From contig WPIO01000018.1 in assembly GCA_009760855.2 (NCBI GenBank), positions 3,600,001 to 3,664,000 on the forward strand: 64,000 nt of DNA, in the 5' to 3' direction. The notes under the pieces are model-generated. The model was not told the DNA's origin and ran no database searches. It saw nothing but the letters and a program-made list of their open reading frames with translations. The stretch is from Cristatella mucedo. Lineage: Eukaryota; Bryozoa; Phylactolaemata; Cristatellidae. Numbering within the stretch: the first letter of the stretch is position 1; each line of letters begins with the position of its first letter. Shown here piece after piece: positions 49,848 to 58,844 of the stretch. A program made the position numbers and the translations under genes.

Positions 49848-50466
49848 GTCGAGCTCCAGTTTGTATTGCATATTAAAGTGCACCATGCTGTGTGCACAAC
49901 CACTTAAAATAAAAAATTGTGCAACCTCGCACTGTGGCAATGGGCGGCAACCGCCTAAAATGACCCGGGAAACTACCGCAATCCCCTCTATTCCACTGCA
50001 AATCATCCTCAAATCGCTGTCAGAAGCTCTAATTGACATTGTATATAGGAATAAACTCAGTTCAGAGTGAATCCACAAAATTTCGCTCTATTGTGCACAC
50101 GCGTTCTCATGCAATGAAGACTGCAACGACCCGGTCCCATACCGCACTCCACCGAAATCCGCTGCAATCCGATACACAGCCACCAGAACGCGTACACTAG
50201 AAGCTCTAATTTTGATTGCACGCTGCTCTACTCTTCGGTTATTGTGTACTCGCATAACTTCACTGATATTGCCTCGGCCATTCTGCAGCAATGCACTGCA
50301 ATCGACTGCAACTGCCCGGGCCAAAACGTCAATGTACCGTAACCCGCCGAAAAACGACCAGAATACATACACTTTAAGCTCTAATCGTGATTGCACGTTG
50401 CTCTAGTTTTGGTTATTGTGTAATCCCACAATGTCACTCCAATTACCTCGATCATTCGGCAGCAAT

Positions 50467-51062
50467 GCAATGTATTTCGATTTTTTTATGCGGTGGATTC
50501 TGATGATTGAAGTGGATTGCGGTATTGGCCCGGGCTACTGCATTCGATTGCAGGGCATTGCACGAGAACGGCAGTGCCAATGCAAGTGGGGAAAAAATTG
50601 TAATGCAATTTTCGCAGAGTGCGCTGTCGTATGCAATCAAAAAAAGGAGCCTTTCGATCAGGGTTTCTTTCGTTGCATGGTGTAATGCAGTTGATTGCGG
50701 TATTGGCCTGGACCACTGCAATCTTATATCAGTGGACTTCGTGAGAACGCGTGGACGGAATCGCGAGAAATTTTCTGGGTACATGGCTCGTGTAGCGTAG
50801 TTTGATATTCCAGAATTTTTGGAGTTGTTCGCAGCAGATTTTCGGGTGGATTTGACGAGAACTAGAATGGATTGCGGTGGATCGTGGTGGATTGCGGTAC
50901 AGGCGTCCGGCATCAAAGCTCACTTGCATAAGTGTTGGTGCTCGCAGCGACATGAGATTTTGTGGACAGATAAATTCGAACATGTACTACAAGATCAGCG
51001 CAAAATTTGAGCTCGGCAACGCATAAGTCCGGTCTTTGCTAGCTTAATTAGAGTGGATTTCG
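50467..51062 (-). repeat. Fold-back element, right arm
   Basis: Reverse complement of the left arm with scattered single differences and a few indels. Over the roughly 100 codons that can be read in both arms, only a few residues differ. Confidence 0.92.
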
Positions 51063-51074
51063 CTGCTGGATTGC

Positions 51075-51206
51075 GTAGAACCCGAAGTAGTGGGCTTCGC
51101 CGATGTGTTGGCCCAGCTCCCCGAAGAGGTCAGTGACCGTATCGTTGATAGGCACGGAAATGCTCAGCCCGCGGGGAATGACGGCACACTGCCTGTGCCT
51201 GTGTAG
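51075..51206 (+). pseudogene. Possible end of an unknown reading frame next to the fold-back element
   Basis: Open frame VEPEVVGFADVLAQLPEEVS, then DRIVDRHGNAQ..., ending at TAG 51204-51206, with AATAAA at 51221-51226. The composition is protein-like. The ADVLAQLPEEV pattern faintly recalls Gag proteins of Ty3/gypsy elements. There is no start or upstream exon. It could be the 3' remnant of a retroelement or retrocopy. Confidence 0.25.
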
Positions 51207-51346
51207 TATTTGTATTCTTGAATAAATTATATAATGACGTCCTGTTCGCGACGAACTAGCAAACAAACCAAGCTTTTTATATGGTTAGATATGTTTTGAA
51301 TGAGAGTGAATTTGTGGGTCCGTAAACATAAATAAATAATAAATAA

Positions 51347-51510
51347 ATCCTAGCTGCTTAAATAGCCTCTTTTTGTATAGCGACAGAAGAGCCTTTACGG
51401 CTATCACCACCGCTTGCAGTGGCGATAAAGGATCGCCCACCACAGGAATCGAACCCACGACCTCGGGACCGAGGTCATGAAAGCAACCGCCTTACCTAGT
51501 GTGCCATCAC
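51347..51510 (-). mobile_element. SINE family B, well preserved
   Basis: Reverse strand, full head (B box GGAATCGAACCC reversed), body and tail. Next to an AAATAAAT-type repeat at 51329-51346 at its tail end. Very similar to the copies at 18639 and 54932. Confidence 0.9.
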
Positions 51511-52119
51511 GAACATGAGTTGCAGATGTCGCGATAATGAGTGTATGTCGTAATCTCAGCTAAGAAGGCCCTCATTATGGATACGTTCCTGAGCTGAAAG
51601 TTGGCCGAATCTTTATTAGAGTGAAATGTGAATAATCTTACGACACGCTGGTTTGGAAGAGTACACCTAGATCGCTGGCAGACGCGATTGGAGTTGTGTT
51701 GGCGGAATCAATGTTGACGGCTGGGTCTTCCAAATTCCGGGTAACGCTAGATAACTATTACGTACTACCGCAGCTTAGCTTCAGCAAGCTAGTAGCCATC
51801 CAAATCTAAATGCTGTCGTCGATTCTATTCAGCTATTGTAATTAGCACCGCCGCAGGCCGCTACTGTATGCCCCGCCTTCAGCAGGCGGTTGGGCAATTG
51901 ACTCGGTGCAGAGTCCGGCCTTTGACGTAAGGATGCTGCACGCCACAGCTGCACTCCCCATCTGCAGTGAGTCAGCCAGCTCGTATATGTACGAGTTGCG
52001 TTTCGAGAGTAAAGATTGAGTCTCGTGTACCGCTCGCGTCCACGCTTGTCTCCGTGAGACTCCATAAGAACAGCCGCCGCCGGAGCCACTGTAATACTAC
52101 ATTGGGAGCAAAGCTTAGA
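51511..52119. other. Intergenic, possible LTR remnant
   Basis: The segment 51836-52104 begins TGTAATTAG and ends ACTACA, is CpG-rich and carries GAGAGTAAAGATTGAGTCTC. It is followed by TTGGGAGCAAAG, which looks like sequence after an LTR. No matching second LTR or target duplication was found. Confidence 0.3.
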
Positions 52120-52440
52120 AGGCTCGAAGGATAGGTAGAGCTGTGTGCCATCGACGTGGAAATGGAAGCTACTAGTGTGCGTATCGATAAAATTGGCCCA
52201 TGAGAGAATACAGCCAGCGAAGAGAAGGGAGCCTAAGACCGAACTTTAAGGTACCCTCTACTTTCAGGGCTCTCTAGATGACCGATAGTAGTTTGCATAT
52301 ACACTCTTACATCTCTCACTCACGTACGACTTAATCGGGCTCAAAAAAGTATCAGCGATACAAAGGCGTTTGGTGAGGCGCTCGGGAAGGATCTGCGGTC
52401 AATAGTGTCAAATGGTGTTGATATGGATATCCCGGAAGAA
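52120..52440 (-). mobile_element. LINE RT fragment, another family
   Basis: The reverse strand reads, with frameshifts, LPERLTKRL, SPIKSYVSER and FHFHVDGTQLYLSFEPSK, a degraded YADDTQLY motif. Diverged from the main family. Confidence 0.6.
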
Positions 52441-52569
52441 TCATAGATCAATAACCCGAAAGTGTTCATGTACACTATCGACCACATTTGTAATACCTCG
52501 CAAAAGTCACACTGCTTTGTGGTCGTAACGGCGACCTAGCAATACCTGTAACCAAATTTTTTGTGGATA

Positions 52570-53095
52570 ATACAAAACGAATAGCACCGAATAGAGACTA
52601 CCATTCCTGCCGGACCCAGCCCAACATCGTCATGCACTTCTGTTCACTCACCTCCTTCCTGCCCGTCTTAACTGAACTCGTCGCTAAATTTGCCTCTCGG
52701 GCTAAGAAGATCACTAGTCCTCTTGACCTTGACCCAACAATTCTCCTTGTGTGGTTATTGGCCCTGTTGCTAACCACCATCAAAAATTGTAAATATGTCA
52801 TTAGTTATCGGTCAAGCGTCTGCCCATGTGTAAACAGCAGTTTTCAGACACCTCCTTGCGAAACCAACCCTAGGTCATAACAGCTTCAGTAATTTCTGTC
52901 CAATATCCCTTCTGCCATTCCTATCCAAGACACCTGTACGATTTGTGGCCTATCAGCTAAAAACGGTTTCATCTTTTCATCAAATCAAGCTACGAGGATC
53001 CACTCAAGATTTGAGCCTTTAGAGCTAATTATACCCCAGAAACTGTTCTGCAGCCCTTTCCAATAGTCTTTTAGCAACATTGATACTCGTAGACG
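52570..53095 (+). mobile_element. LINE pre-RT fragment, another family
   Basis: VAKFASRAKKITSPLDLDPT aligns with KFVSQSKKATSPLDPIPT of the 14690-17095 copy. Downstream there are remnants of NFCPVSLLPFLSKT. Confidence 0.7.
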
Positions 53096-53335
53096 TCTTG
53101 TTCACAGAGAACTAAGTCTCGTTCTAGGCACTTTACATTGCTGCCAAAGAAAGCACAATCGAATGGTTAGTGGTAGCATGCTCAAAAACAACAAGAATAA
53201 CGCGGTTAGGGGTGACATGCACAGGGTCAGCATGCAAGTGTGGTTAGTGGCAGCATGCACAGTGTCAGCACGCACAAGCACGTAAGGGACGAATCGCAGG
53301 GACCCACTAAATGCTGTCCTAAATAGGTGCGTAAG
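53095..53335 (-). mobile_element. LINE 3' tail (main family)
   Basis: Reverse hairpin tail without its ATT end, then 3'-UTR through GGACCCACTAAATGCTGT. Confidence 0.8.
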
Positions 53336-53464
53336 CTAACTATTCCAATGTATGGCGACTGGTTTACTACCCATCTCAATTACTGCTTCATTCCCCTTCA
53401 TTTAGGATCACTGGCCTGTTCCCCTAATCGCCTGGACCTGGGGGGGGGGGCAAAGTGAGCGGCT

Positions 53465-53561
53465 CGTGTGGTCTATCGTATCTACGGCAGAGCTGCAACG
53501 TCGCACCACTTCTCTGACCGAGCTTAACTGTCTCCCTTGCTTGCATCGAATTCGCTTCAAG

Positions 53562-53651
<90 letters not shown>

Positions 53652-53790
53652 ATCTGCATGCAGCTACGCTCAATAGCATCAGCCAACAAATCCTTGACCT
53701 CCTTGCTCCGGCAGTGAGCTCCCGAACTGCCGGCTCCTCAGCTTGCGTGCGCTCTCCTTGAGACTGCTGGTCCATTAGATTTCGTCGTGA
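53465..53790 (+). mobile_element. LINE C-terminal fragment split by a CT repeat
   Basis: LTELNCLPCLHRIRFKIL matches the LHWLPV-RI-FKIL motif of L2/CR1 ORF2. After the CT run, QQILDLLAPAVSSRTAGSSA resembles the following ...YL.DLL.P...SR.LRSS segment. The repeat seems to have grown inside the coding remnant. Confidence 0.6.
53565..53650. repeat. (CT)n microsatellite
   Basis: About 42 CT units. Confidence 0.98.
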
Positions 53791-54514
53791 CAAATGCTGG
53801 TAGATCTGGTGCCTCGAAGCTCGGCTAGCGTGTCATCACATATGCCGAATATTTACACGCAAGTATGCTAACAGTAGCAAAGTATGGCGGGGCGATAAAT
53901 TGTGGCCCTACTTCAACATAGCCCATCCATGTCTTTAAAGCAGCAGTCCACTCCAAAGCCACTGAGTGGCGAATATGTGCAGTGCCAATTGTAGCCTACA
54001 ACTCACTTCGAAGTTCAATTTACAGCTTTCTGGCTGTCACTTGAATTCAACTTCGTATACCATCTTAACCATGGATACTGTCCGTTTTAAGACCATCCTA
54101 ATTCAGGAAATACTAGTAATCTCAAGCACGTTCATAATCTATCCACTTCATGCATTCGCGCACAAAAGTTGAACCGAGAATCTGACATTCGCTTTCAACT
54201 TCTTCAGCACATACTTAGTCTTGGCATCAAACAAGATTCAACTAATGAAGCACTGCTCTGATAAGCATTCCCTGAACCCAAACAACTGTTCCTCCTTTTT
54301 GTTCCTGCGTGTTTCGCGTGCTTGCCTGAGCATGGTTCTATTCTAGCTGCGAGCCGACTAATCGGGGGGTTCGGAGAATCAGCGGCCCTGAGTTCCTTCT
54401 TGTGTATTTTTCGTGCTTTTGTATGCACGATACCTTGCTTTGCATAGCGCCAGACTAGCGAAATCTTTTCTATCAGGCGTCACACAAAATACTGATCGTT
54501 ATGATTGTCATGAG
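53791..54514. other. Intergenic, nothing recognised
   Basis: Short chance frames only. Confidence 0.45.
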
Positions 54515-54780
54515 TAGTAATAATAATAATGCACTTGATAAAGCGCCCTCAGAGAACTCAATCTCTTTCTAGGCGCTTTACATGAGTACGGTTAGTAATA
54601 ACATGCAGTGCCCGAAGTCACACTCCAAAAAAGACAATTCACACTGACAAAGAAAACTGTGTGAGGTGCTGGTAAGAGCTTAGCTTATTTTTTTAAGTTA
54701 GCGGATGTCACGACGTCATTGGAGAGTGCAAATCTTTAAGAGTGCTATGGCATGACTTATGACCTGCCCATTACATAAGG
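54515..54780 (-). mobile_element. LINE 3' tail fragment
   Basis: (AAT)n then AAAGCGCCCTCAGAGAACTC and AGGCGCTTTACAT, followed by a diverged 3'-UTR. Confidence 0.75.
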
Positions 54781-54931
54781 CATGCGCCAGACCGTTGTCG
54801 CTCTCTTAGAGCGACTGTGTGCAGGTCGGTGAATCCTAGCGTTGAGAGTGAGCTTGTGTAAGCTGTTGTTAGCGAGTCTGCTGGAAGTCACCTGTCGTGT
54901 CGGCCTATTGTTTTGTCTTTTTCTTTATTAA

Positions 54932-55101
54932 GATGGCACACTAGGTAAGGCGGTTGCTTTCATGACCTCGGTCCCGAGGTCGTGGGTTCGATTCCTGTGG
55001 TGGGCGATTCTTTATCGCCACTGCAAGCGGTGGTGATAGCCGTAAAGGCTCTTCTGTCGCTATACAAAAAGAGGCTGTTTAATCAGCTAGGATTTTTTTT
55101 T
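54932..55101 (+). mobile_element. SINE family B, well preserved
   Basis: Full-length copy from GATGGCACACTAGGTAAGGC to the final T run. About five differences from 18639-18807 by eye. Confidence 0.92.
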
Positions 55102-56544
55102 AAGACGTAGCTGTTAGCGCTGCTTGCAGAACATCGAGCACTGTCGTCGCCGTATTGCGAGCTTCGGGTCTTGGCACGTTGCCGAAGTTGTCGTCCACGT
55201 CCACGCACGATCGTGCATGAACGATGGCATTAGTTTTTAGGATGGAATGAGCAGCAGTTCTATTGACGCGTTGGAGAAGAGCATTAATCAAAGGTATTGC
55301 CGTGCTCTACGCAGCGAGTGAGCGACCCAAAGCAGACGCTGTTTAAAGTGATTTATTTCGAAGCATTCGCCGTCGCATCTTTACTATCGATCGGGATCGA
55401 TCGTTGATTGATTTGACATCATAAATGAAACTGCCTAGAAGTGTAACTACGGCGATGGCGCTACAAAGCCCGCGGTTAGCTTGTACGCGCGAGTCGGTTC
55501 GATAGTAGTAAAGAGTCTTTCCTCTGACCGGCTCGACCCACATCCGGTGGCGGTAACGAGCGAGGCGCCGACGCAGGGGGCTCGTTCGCTCGCTCGCTTG
55601 ATGGGCCGAGCGTTGGGTGTAGCATCGGAGCGAGAGCGTCAGCGGAGCGAGGCTGTACCGAATAGATGTTGGGGTGGCTGGACAGCTTGACAACCGTGCG
55701 CGAGCTACAATTAAAACCTCGCGGCATTTTAAGGCCGGCTACATCGCCCTGCGATTGTCGCAAGCTGCTTTGATTTCTGTCGCCATTTGGCAGCAAAATG
55801 TTCAGCCGACGTGGAGATGGCCGTGGCCCATGCCATGCTCTAGCAGCTGAAGCATTGCAATCCCGCGAAACGGCTCGGCCGTCGGGTTGTATTTTCGTGA
55901 ATCGTAGCTTATATTTGGAATTCTAAATGCAGGCGAAGTATTTTCTAGTATAATCTCGGTCAGCTGTCGCATTGGTCGCTAGCTCGTCCACGAATACCTC
56001 ACCTTTAATTATCAAGGTCGTGGACTCGAACCGTACCGTGCGTGCAAAGGACGTGGATGAAGATGTAGTTCCCCTAGAGTCATAAACAAATGACGTTCAT
56101 TTTTTTAATTCGTTTCTAATACAGCAGCCAAGCCAGAGTCAGGGACGAACGTCATACGAATAACTGCTCTTGTGCAAGAGGGATTGATATTCGCTCAACG
56201 ACTCTTATCCCGCTAAATAAAAGGGGTTCTAGAATCAAATGACTTTTTACTTTTTACTCCGCAAATACTGTGCGACCATGCCGAGGACTTGAAGGGATTG
56301 TCCGACACTGCCATTAGACGACTGCAGTACCTTGCTGAAGCACTCGTACCAGCGCTATGTATGTCCGTAAAGTCTCGCGATTAAACTTGTGCTATCTGCC
56401 CGATCCGGTTCTTTGGATTCCGCAAACATTGCACCGAGCAACAACCGATAGAGCTGTCAGTGTTGATGGACATCCCTAGTGAATCACGGTGCTGTTATAA
56501 CGGCTCGGGGCTGCTAAAGTCATATCGATAGTTAGGCGGCATAA
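55102..56544. other. Intergenic, no recognised gene
   Basis: GC-rich around 55450-55700. A reverse frame at 55100-55291 (ending VLDVLQAALTATS) looks protein-like but is unrecognised. Nothing else could be identified. Confidence 0.4.
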
Positions 56545-56990
56545 ACGCCTTAGGTATTTATCGTATTTTGAATAGTAAAATTCGCAATATTTTTGAAAAA
56601 ATAAACCAGGAACTTATGCACTGCAAGTCAGTATTTGAGACTAGCAGAAAGAATTAGAAGGCCAGTCGTTCAAGAAGAAGTCGTTCGAGAAGACAGGAAT
56701 TCCAAACATGCTGGGTGGAATTGAAGATGATGCAATATTTGAGGAAAGTGACGATTCAGACATTAATGATGCTGCAGAAGACTATGAAAATGTTAGCAGT
56801 GATACTGATGACGAGTTTCTCGCTAACTGTAATTATTAAAGCAAACTTACATTAGGTACAAAATGTGCTATGTATTAAGTAATATTATTTTTCAAGGAAA
56901 ACCTTTTTCAAAAAATTGTTTCCAAAAATTTAGTGTCCAACTTTTAATTTTGTGCGACTTATACTCGTAAAAATACGTTAACAGTCTAGG
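56545..56990 (+). mobile_element. Internally deleted pogo/Tigger-type DNA transposon
   Basis: The frame at about 56680-56838 reads KTGIPNMLGGIEDDAIFEES, then DDSDINDAAEDYENV and an acidic end with stop. This resembles the C-terminus of pogo-type transposases (KCGISNALDGTEDD...). The right end CTTATACTCGTAAAAATACG and the left region TTATCGTATTTTGAATAGTA look like imperfect inverted ends. Most of the transposase (DNA-binding and DDE domains) is missing, so it is inactive. Confidence 0.65.
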
Positions 56991-57069
56991 CAGTTTCGCT
57001 CCAGACCTATGGCCATGCAGTTCAATGATGCTTTGGGAAGAAATAAAAGAAGAGATTCTGTACGCTATA

Positions 57070-57178
57070 TAAAAATTTATTCGTTTCGTATGTATAGCGC
57101 CCCAAGAGAACTTAATCTCTATTCAGGCGCTTCACATATCCCACGGGGCTAGAGCTCGCGACCTTGGCTGATTCTAGA
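57070..57178 (-). mobile_element. SINE family A, partial
   Basis: Reverse tail TAGCGCCCCAAGAGAACTTA, AGGCGCTTCACATATCC and part of the head (GCTAGAGCTCGCGACC). Confidence 0.8.
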
Positions 57179-57276
57179 CACCTGTAGCCCTCCGCGTTTG
57201 TCGAATAGTAGCGTGCTCTACGCGCTGGATAGGAATTCGTTGCATTGAAGTCTTGATTGAAATATCTTCATTGCAG

Positions 57277-57452
57277 CCGCGTTCTGCTACCTTCGGCACG
57301 CCGGCACGTATCGATGCAGCAGCGTAACCGGCTGTGTCGCGCGTCGGCTAGGACAAGCAGCGCTTCGAGCGCCGAGCTTACGACCAAAGACTCAAGTGCG
57401 AAGCCGCTACTACAGCGCGTTCGTTGCACTCCTTCGTTGCCACAAGCTGCAG
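57277..57452 (+). other. Exon-like open segment, gene unknown
   Basis: Lies between TTCATTGCAG and CTGCAG|GTACCA. One frame is open throughout (58 codons beginning AFCYLRHAGTYRCSSVTGCV), but a second frame is open too because the DNA is GC-rich. It could be a 5'-UTR exon of NRBP or chance. Confidence 0.2.
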
Positions 57453-57885
57453 GTACCAATTAGGGATTGCAACGCGTCGTGGATAATTTAAGCCATTGCG
57501 AACAGCAACAGCGAGTAGCGCCGCCGCTGCTGTCCGTAGAGACAGCCACGAATCAGCTCGCGCTACCAGCCGTTCGGGCATTATGCAGAATGTACCTTTT
57601 CAAGAAACGGTTTCTCAGTCGGCTTCGAGAACTGAAAAGGCGGCGTGCTACATCGGCCACAGTATGACTGCAGAGATATTTATTATATGCGGCTCCTGAA
57701 TTATAAGGGCTCGGGACCGGCTATGAGACTTATTATTAGTCGTTTCAAAAGCCGAAGCTGTGTAACATTCAGTCGACTGAGCTCGAGGCTTTGGGTCAGG
57801 CATGAATTGCGCTCCAGACCTCGGGACAGACAGGTGAGTGGCTTTCTGGATACAGTCCCGGAGTTTTTGTAAGGCGTAGCTCATT

Positions 57886-58030
57886 CTGGCTTGGCCCAGT
57901 GGTTAAGGTGCTCGCGCCGAGCAAGGTCTGGCCGAGGTCATGGGCTCGAGCTCCATGGCATACGCGATCCGCCTGAATGGAGATAAATTTCTCTTACAAC
58001 GCTATGCAAATACATTTTATTTATTTATTT
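57886..58030 (+). mobile_element. SINE family A, forward copy
   Basis: GGCTTGGCCCAGTGGTTAAG (A box), ATGGGCTCGAGCTCC (B-box region), then CGCCTGAATGGAGATAAATT and a TTTA-repeat end. Confidence 0.88.
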
Positions 58031-58599
58031 TATATTTATTCTAGAAGCCTGTAACTCTCCGCTGTCAAATGGACTTTTCTACGTCTTGGATACGGTGCTT
58101 CTTTATTCCGCTACCGTCGGCATAACCAGCGTGCATTTATTAGGCAACGACAAGTCCCTAGCCGAGATTCTAAGGCTTGGAGAGTCATCTGTACTAGTCA
58201 TGCATCGGCTGGGACCAGTATTCTTACGAGCGCTGTTTTTGGCCCAGTTCCGTGCGGCATTGGGAAGCCGCTACTCCCAGCTTTACAACAGCAGCGATCT
58301 ATCAGCTACTGAAAAATTGAGCTCCAAAATTAAACCCCGGTGTAATACTGAAGTAACAAGTGAACCTTTCGTGATACTGCCAGCTGGCGACGCATACGTC
58401 CGATTGTACGCTCAGCTCGGCACGGCGGGCAAGCGGAGCCTCACGACCGCTTCCGCTTTTGAACCCCCCCTCGTGGGACGTCGGATAGGGCCGAATAGGA
58501 GGAGGCAAACGAGAGAGCTTAATCTAAAATAATAATAATTAATTATAAAATAAATTTTTGATCTATCCAGCCCCTAACGTCAGCTGCGACGTATATGTG
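58031..58599. other. Upstream of NRBP, unrecognised open frame
   Basis: An open frame at 58086-58532 (148 codons) has no motif I recognise. It ends in a CpG-rich stretch, so it may be chance. Confidence 0.3.
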
Positions 58600-58712
58600 T
58601 CAGCCGGTCAGAGGTCTAGAGGCAATTTCGATGTAGACTAGCCGCATTCACCAGCCGTGTGTGGTGTGATGAGCGTGCCTGCTTGGCGTCTCGTCGGCTC
58701 AGCGTATTACCC
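58600..58712 (+). promoter_or_regulatory. Putative NRBP promoter / 5'-UTR
   Basis: Rise in GC and CpG immediately before the NRBP start codon. No specific element can be claimed. Confidence 0.35.
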
Positions 58713-58844
58713 ATGTCTAATGGTAAGGGCAGCGGAGATACAGAGAAGAACGCACCACCGCGCGACAGTGGGGACGACTCCGACGATGAGAGCGAGATCT
58801 TGGAAGAGTCGCCGTGCGGACGGTGGCAGAAACGGCGAGAGGAG
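58713..58844 (+). CDS. NRBP1: NRBP coding exon 1 (residues 1-44)
   Basis: Reads MSNGKGSGDTEKNAPPRDSG, then DDSDDESEILEESPCGRWQK and RREE, to donor GAG|GTTCGT. DESEILEESPCGRWQKRREE is identical to the N-terminal signature of human NRBP1. NRBP proteins are pseudokinases lacking catalytic activity, acting as adaptors in trafficking and in ubiquitin-ligase complexes. The ATG at 58713 is preferred to the in-frame ATG at 58659 because NRBP proteins begin MS-, shortly before an acidic stretch. Invertebrates usually have one NRBP, so the symbol stands for the NRBP1/2 ancestor. Confidence 0.93.

Larger units (their letters stand above)
49257..51062. mobile_element. Fold-back element: 0.6-kb inverted repeats around a 0.6-kb centre
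   Basis: Left arm 49257-49847 and right arm 50467-51062 are near-identical reverse complements, so the same peptide-like frame appears on + (49335-49811) and - (50452-50983). Outer ends share CGAAATCCACTCT; inner ends share the A-run TTCGATTTTTTTATGCGG region. The arms and the centre (49848-50466) carry recurring GCAATC-GACTGCA and CCCGGGCCAA motifs in loosely repeated units. No transposase is visible. It resembles Foldback-type or long-TIR non-autonomous DNA elements. Family unknown. Confidence 0.88.

Noticed and set aside
55100-55291. Reverse-strand coding exon
   Set aside because: Protein-like by eye, but unrecognised and overlaps the end of a SINE region; kept only as a remark.
58086-58532. 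148-codon frame upstream of NRBP as a gene
   Set aside because: No recognisable motif or splice context; could not support a product.
58659-58712. Upstream in-frame ATG for NRBP
   Set aside because: Would add 18 residues unlike any NRBP N-terminus; ATG at 58713 gives the expected MS- start. Not fully excluded.
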